From: JAZQLP01 sp045629205
Lineage (GTDB): Bacteria; Bacillota; Clostridia; Oscillospirales; UBA644
Length of the DNA: 35,524 nucleotides
Assembly: GCA_045629205.1 (NCBI GenBank)
Contig: JAZQQT010000162.1
Coordinates: 1-35,524 of the forward strand
Direction of reading: 5' to 3'
Below are positions 32,801 to 35,524 of this stretch, one piece after another; the first letter of the stretch is position 1, and each line of letters begins with the position of its first letter. The translations under genes and the position numbers were made by a program. The notes below the pieces were generated by a model. That model worked only from the letters and a program-made list of their open reading frames with translations. It did not search any database and was not told where the DNA came from.

Positions 32801-35179
32801 TTATTCTTCGATACCATCATCATCTTCTTCTTTTTTCTTGTTTTTAACAATGAAGAATATAATCGCAGCTGCCGCAATCAATGCCAATACGGCAATGAGT
32901 ATATAAAGCCATAACAAGGAAGCAGGCTCAACCGATACTGTGCAGGAAGCGGTTTTGTTTCCGTCAAGCGTTGTTGCGGTAATAACGGCTTCACCTTCAC
33001 CAACCGCTTTAAGATTTCCGTTTTCGTCAACAGTAACAGCATTTTCGTTGCTGCTGCTCCAGATAACATTTTTATTTGTCGCGTCAGCAGGAGAAACTGT
33101 TGCAACAAGAGACGCCGTATCATTTACTTTTAACGTCAGTGATTCAGTGTTCAGTTTTACATCGGAAACATGTATTACATTACTTTCTACCGTAATATTC
33201 TGCGTTACTGAAACCGTTATACCGTCCGGAGAAGTATAATTTATCGTTACAGAGATCTGCCCCGCTTTAAGATTTTCGCCGTCTATCACGACGAAATCCG
33301 TGATCGTTTCTGTTGTATTATCGTTATATCTGAGCGTTAAAACCATTCCCGCAGGATCAAAATTCTCGCCTTCGGTATATGTTGTTTTTGTCGGCGCAGT
33401 CTCAATAACAAGTTCGCTCGCTTTTTTTACATCAACCGTTATGGCTTGTGTAACGGTCTTTGTCACACCGTTTTCGGTGTAGCTGATGGTAACATAAGTC
33501 TGCCCTGCTTCAAGATTATCTCCGTCGATTACCGTATAATCAGTAACTATTTCGGAAGTGTTATCAGAATATCTGGCAGTAATCACCATACCTTCGGTGT
33601 CGAAACTCTCGCCGGCAACATACGCGGTTTTTGCGGGATTTGATGTTATTTCTATTCCGGAAACAGATTTATCCGATTTTTGCTTTGAAACAGTAATCGA
33701 CTGAGTGGTCGTTTTGGTTACGCCGTTTTCGGTGTAACTGATTTTAACAGACTTTTTGCTTTCAGACAGTTTTTTACCGTCTGTTATTTCGTAATCGGAG
33801 ACCGTCTTTGTCGTTCCGTCGTTATAAGTTGCAACGACAACCATACCTGTCTTATCAAAATTTTCTCCGGCAACGTATTTTGTCTTTTTCGGCGCAGTTT
33901 TTACACTGATTTTTGTTAGCGCTTTTGCTTCTACCGTGATCGACTGATTTACTGTTTTGGTTATTCCGTTTTCTGTATAGCTTATCTTGACCGAAGTCTT
34001 GCCGGCTTTCAGATTTTCGCCGTCTGTTACTGTATAATCAGTAACGGTCGCGGTCGTTCCGTCGGTGTATGCAGCCACCACGACCATACCGGAAGCATCA
34101 AAGTTCTGTCCCTGAATGTATTTTGTTTTGGACGGTGCGGATTTAATGCTGATTTTCGAGAGCGTCTTTGATTCTGCTGCTACCGTAATTGCCTGAGTTG
34201 CGGTTTTTGTTACACCATCCTCGCTATAGCTTATGATAACAACAGTCTGCCCTGCTTTCAGTTTATCGCCGTCAACTATCGTATAATATTTCAGATTCAG
34301 AGAGGTATCATCACTGTAATACGCCGTTATTACCATACCGGTCGCGTCGAATTTTTCACCCGGGAGGTATTTCGTTTTGTTCGGGGCGGTTTTTACGTTA
34401 ATCCTTAACAGTGTTCTTGATTTTGATTCGACCGTGATCGGTTGAGAAACTGTTTTTGTTACTCCATTGTCGGTATAGCTTATCGTGACCGATGTTTTTC
34501 CCGCTGTCAGATTTTTTCCGTCTTTTACCGTATAATCCGTAACTGTCTGAGAAGATTTGTCACTGTAGTTTGCCGTAACTACCATTCCGGCAGGATCAAA
34601 GTTTTCACCGGCTTTATAAGCCGTCTTTTTCGGGGCGGTCTTTATGATTATACTTTCAAGCACTTTTGAGCCCTTTATTGAAAGCGTTGCGGATGCGGAT
34701 TTATTTTTCATCCATGCGTTATCGTTGTTCTTGTTTGATGTTGCAAGTTCGATATCGTCCACGCTTACAGTATAATCACCCGCTGCCGTATCCGCAGGCA
34801 CGCTGATTTTGATAATACCTATTGTTCCGTTGGAATCCGTAGACTTATTTACGGCTTTATACCAGCTCACAACACCTGATTTGAGACTGTAATGACCATC
34901 ATCCAGCGAAAAAACGATATCATTCGAACCGCTTTCGATACTCGATATTGACCATCCGTTCGGAACATTTATCTTATAGCCAATACTGAATAAGTCTTCC
35001 TGTTTGGAAATTCTTAAACTCAATATGACTGTCTGGGCGGTGCCTGCCGGAATCGACGATTTATCAAGCGTTGCCGATACCGTAACGTCACTGTTATATC
35101 CCGCTTCGGCATAAACCGGAATCATCATACATGATAACAGCAGCACTGCAGAAAGGACCAATGAAACGATTCTTTTCAT
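32801..35179 (-). CDS. Membrane-anchored surface protein with cohesin-like and bacterial Ig-like domains
   Basis: A 792-aa cell-surface protein. The start at 35179 (GGAG 7 nt upstream) gives a proper signal peptide, MKRIVSLVLSAVLLLSC...AEA. A longer in-frame start at 35245 would bury it and is rejected. After the signal comes a cohesin-like beta domain (about 28-165: VTVSATLDKSSIPAGTAQTV, WSISSIESGSNDIVF). Six group-3 bacterial Ig-like repeats of about 83 residues follow (about 172-660), each of the form KTAPxKTxYxxGExFDxxGM...VTISYTENGVTKTVxQ. A group-2 Ig-like domain is next (about 671-750; SLVATVSPADATNKNVIWSS). A membrane helix (LYILIAVLALIAAAAIIFF) and a Lys-then-Asp/Glu tail end the protein. 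A role in adhesion or display is likely; the cohesin-like call is tentative. Confidence 0.88.
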   Translation of the reverse strand: MKRIVSLVLSAVLLLSCMMIPVYAEAGYNSDVTVSATLDKSSIPAGTAQTVILSLRISKQEDLFSIGYKINVPNGWSISSIESGSNDIVFSLDDGHYSLKSGVVSWYKAVNKSTDSNGTIGIIKISVPADTAAGDYTVSVDDIELATSNKNNDNAWMKNKSASATLSIKGSKVLESIIIKTAPKKTAYKAGENFDPAGMVVTANYSDKSSQTVTDYTVKDGKNLTAGKTSVTISYTDNGVTKTVSQPITVESKSRTLLRINVKTAPNKTKYLPGEKFDATGMVITAYYSDDTSLNLKYYTIVDGDKLKAGQTVVIISYSEDGVTKTATQAITVAAESKTLSKISIKSAPSKTKYIQGQNFDASGMVVVAAYTDGTTATVTDYTVTDGENLKAGKTSVKISYTENGITKTVNQSITVEAKALTKISVKTAPKKTKYVAGENFDKTGMVVVATYNDGTTKTVSDYEITDGKKLSESKKSVKISYTENGVTKTTTQSITVSKQKSDKSVSGIEITSNPAKTAYVAGESFDTEGMVITARYSDNTSEIVTDYTVIDGDNLEAGQTYVTISYTENGVTKTVTQAITVDVKKASELVIETAPTKTTYTEGENFDPAGMVLTLRYNDNTTETITDFVVIDGENLKAGQISVTINYTSPDGITVSVTQNITVESNVIHVSDVKLNTESLTLKVNDTASLVATVSPADATNKNVIWSSSNENAVTVDENGNLKAVGEGEAVITATTLDGNKTASCTVSVEPASLLWLYILIAVLALIAAAAIIFFIVKNKKKEEDDDGIEE

Positions 35180-35271
35180 TTTTATTCTCCAATCATCATT
35201 TTTACAGTAAGTGTTTGATGAATAAAAAATATCCGCATTTCTCAAACATAATCACCGTATTTCCTTATATC

Positions 35272-35300
35272 ATTATATAAGCCTGAAAAATAAAAGTCAA
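35272..35300 (-). promoter_or_regulatory. Sigma-A promoter of the Ig-like surface protein
   Basis: On the minus strand, TTGACT (35295-35300) and TATAAT (35272-35277) have a 17-bp spacer. The leader to the start at 35179 would be about 85 nt. Confidence 0.8.
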
Positions 35301-35323
35301 TACTTTTTTCCGACGAATGATCA

Positions 35324-35351
35324 AGGAGCAGTCCGATAACGAACTGCTCCT
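35324..35351 (-). terminator. Hairpin between the two surface-protein genes
   Basis: AGGAGCAGT (35324-35332) and ACTGCTCCT (35343-35351) form a 9-bp stem with a 10-nt loop, downstream of the partial gene. No T-tract follows directly on the minus strand, so termination is plausible but not clear-cut. Confidence 0.45.
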
Positions 35352-35383
35352 AACTATTATAAAATTCTGATTATCCGATCAAC

Positions 35384-35524
35384 TCAGTTTTCTTCGTTTT
35401 TCTTTCTTGCGAAAAGAACAGCTGCGGCAGCTGCGGATACTGTGCAGAGAACTGCCCAGACTGCAAAGCCTGCGTCATCGGTATGGGGGTTGACTTCGGA
35501 TACGGTGATGGCAACCTTAACGGT
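35384..35524 (-). CDS. C-terminal end of an anchored surface protein (partial)
   Basis: The last 46 codons of a gene that enters from beyond the window edge. The translation TVKVAITVSEVNPHTDDAGF leads into a hydrophobic helix (AVWAVLCTVSAAAAVLF), and the protein ends ARKKNEEN. This is the layout of a wall-sorting or membrane-anchor tail: motif, helix, positive charges. NPHTD resembles NPxTG/NPxTN-type sortase signals but with Asp in the last position. It is on the same strand as the Ig-like protein, so the two surface genes are neighbours with separate promoters. Confidence 0.75.
   Translation of the reverse strand, partial: TVKVAITVSEVNPHTDDAGFAVWAVLCTVSAAAAAVLFARKKNEEN

Noticed and set aside
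32711..32914. Short plus-strand open frame covering the palindrome
   Set aside because: It is antisense to the end of the Ig-like gene, encodes low-complexity residues and has no ribosome-binding site.
33180..34670. Regularly spaced repeats of about 250 bp that might suggest a repeat array
   Set aside because: They are in-frame protein domain repeats (bacterial Ig-like group 3), diverged at DNA level, with no spacer structure. They are not CRISPR.
1..35524. tRNA genes, prophage or integrative-element genes
   Set aside because: No tRNA cloverleaf, integrase, phage structural gene or attachment-site duplication was seen in the intergenic regions.

Overview
The window is a stretch of chromosome from a low-to-mid G+C Gram-positive anaerobe, most likely a Clostridia member of an animal gut or rumen community. 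This is inferred from several things: strong AGGAGG ribosome-binding sites, consensus sigma-A promoters, a zinc-type S18, an RpoB with a long acidic tail, a C39-peptidase peptide exporter, and many Gram-positive-style lipoproteins and wall/membrane-anchored Ig-like proteins. The genus cannot be fixed from sequence alone.

Region 1 (1-5.95 kb): rpoC (3' end cut by the window) and rpoB on the minus strand, driven by a perfect TTGACA-17-TATAAT promoter. A small two-helix membrane protein and RNase P RNA (rnpB) with a terminator follow on the plus strand. Region 2 (5.97-8.98 kb): an operon of an alpha/beta hydrolase, MetA (homoserine O-acyltransferase with the acetyl-type Glu111) and a second esterase-like hydrolase. 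Region 3 (9.0-14.7 kb): a five-gene peptide-export operon. It holds a short membrane-fusion-like protein, a C39 peptidase/ABC exporter, a second ABC exporter (the NHLM-type pair), an ECF-like sigma factor and a 74-aa peptide with a leader-like region ending in Ala-Ala-Gly. No peptide-modifying enzyme is present.

Region 4 (14.7-21.8 kb): housekeeping genes. On the minus strand are ispF and rpsF-ssb-rpsR (with a structured leader). On the plus strand are ychF, an aconitase-family enzyme, smpB and ruvC. Then come rplJ-rplL (minus) with an L10-type leader and an attenuator. The usual rplJL-rpoBC linkage is broken: about 16 kb separates the two halves, each with its own consensus promoter.

Region 5 (22.1-32.65 kb): one promoter followed by six tandem paralogous SGNH/GDSL-hydrolase lipoproteins of 441-449 aa each and a 725-aa beta-helix lipoprotein. 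This looks like a secreted carbohydrate-esterase/glycan-processing island. The paralogues fall into three C-terminal subtypes, and at least one copy looks mosaic. Region 6 (32.7-35.5 kb, minus): a membrane-anchored surface protein with a cohesin-like domain, six group-3 and one group-2 bacterial Ig-like domains, and the C-terminal end of another anchored surface protein. A 32-bp near-perfect palindrome sits between the convergent regions 5 and 6.

The most interesting candidates are the sigma-factor/peptide/dual-ABC exporter operon and the six-copy SGNH lipoprotein array.
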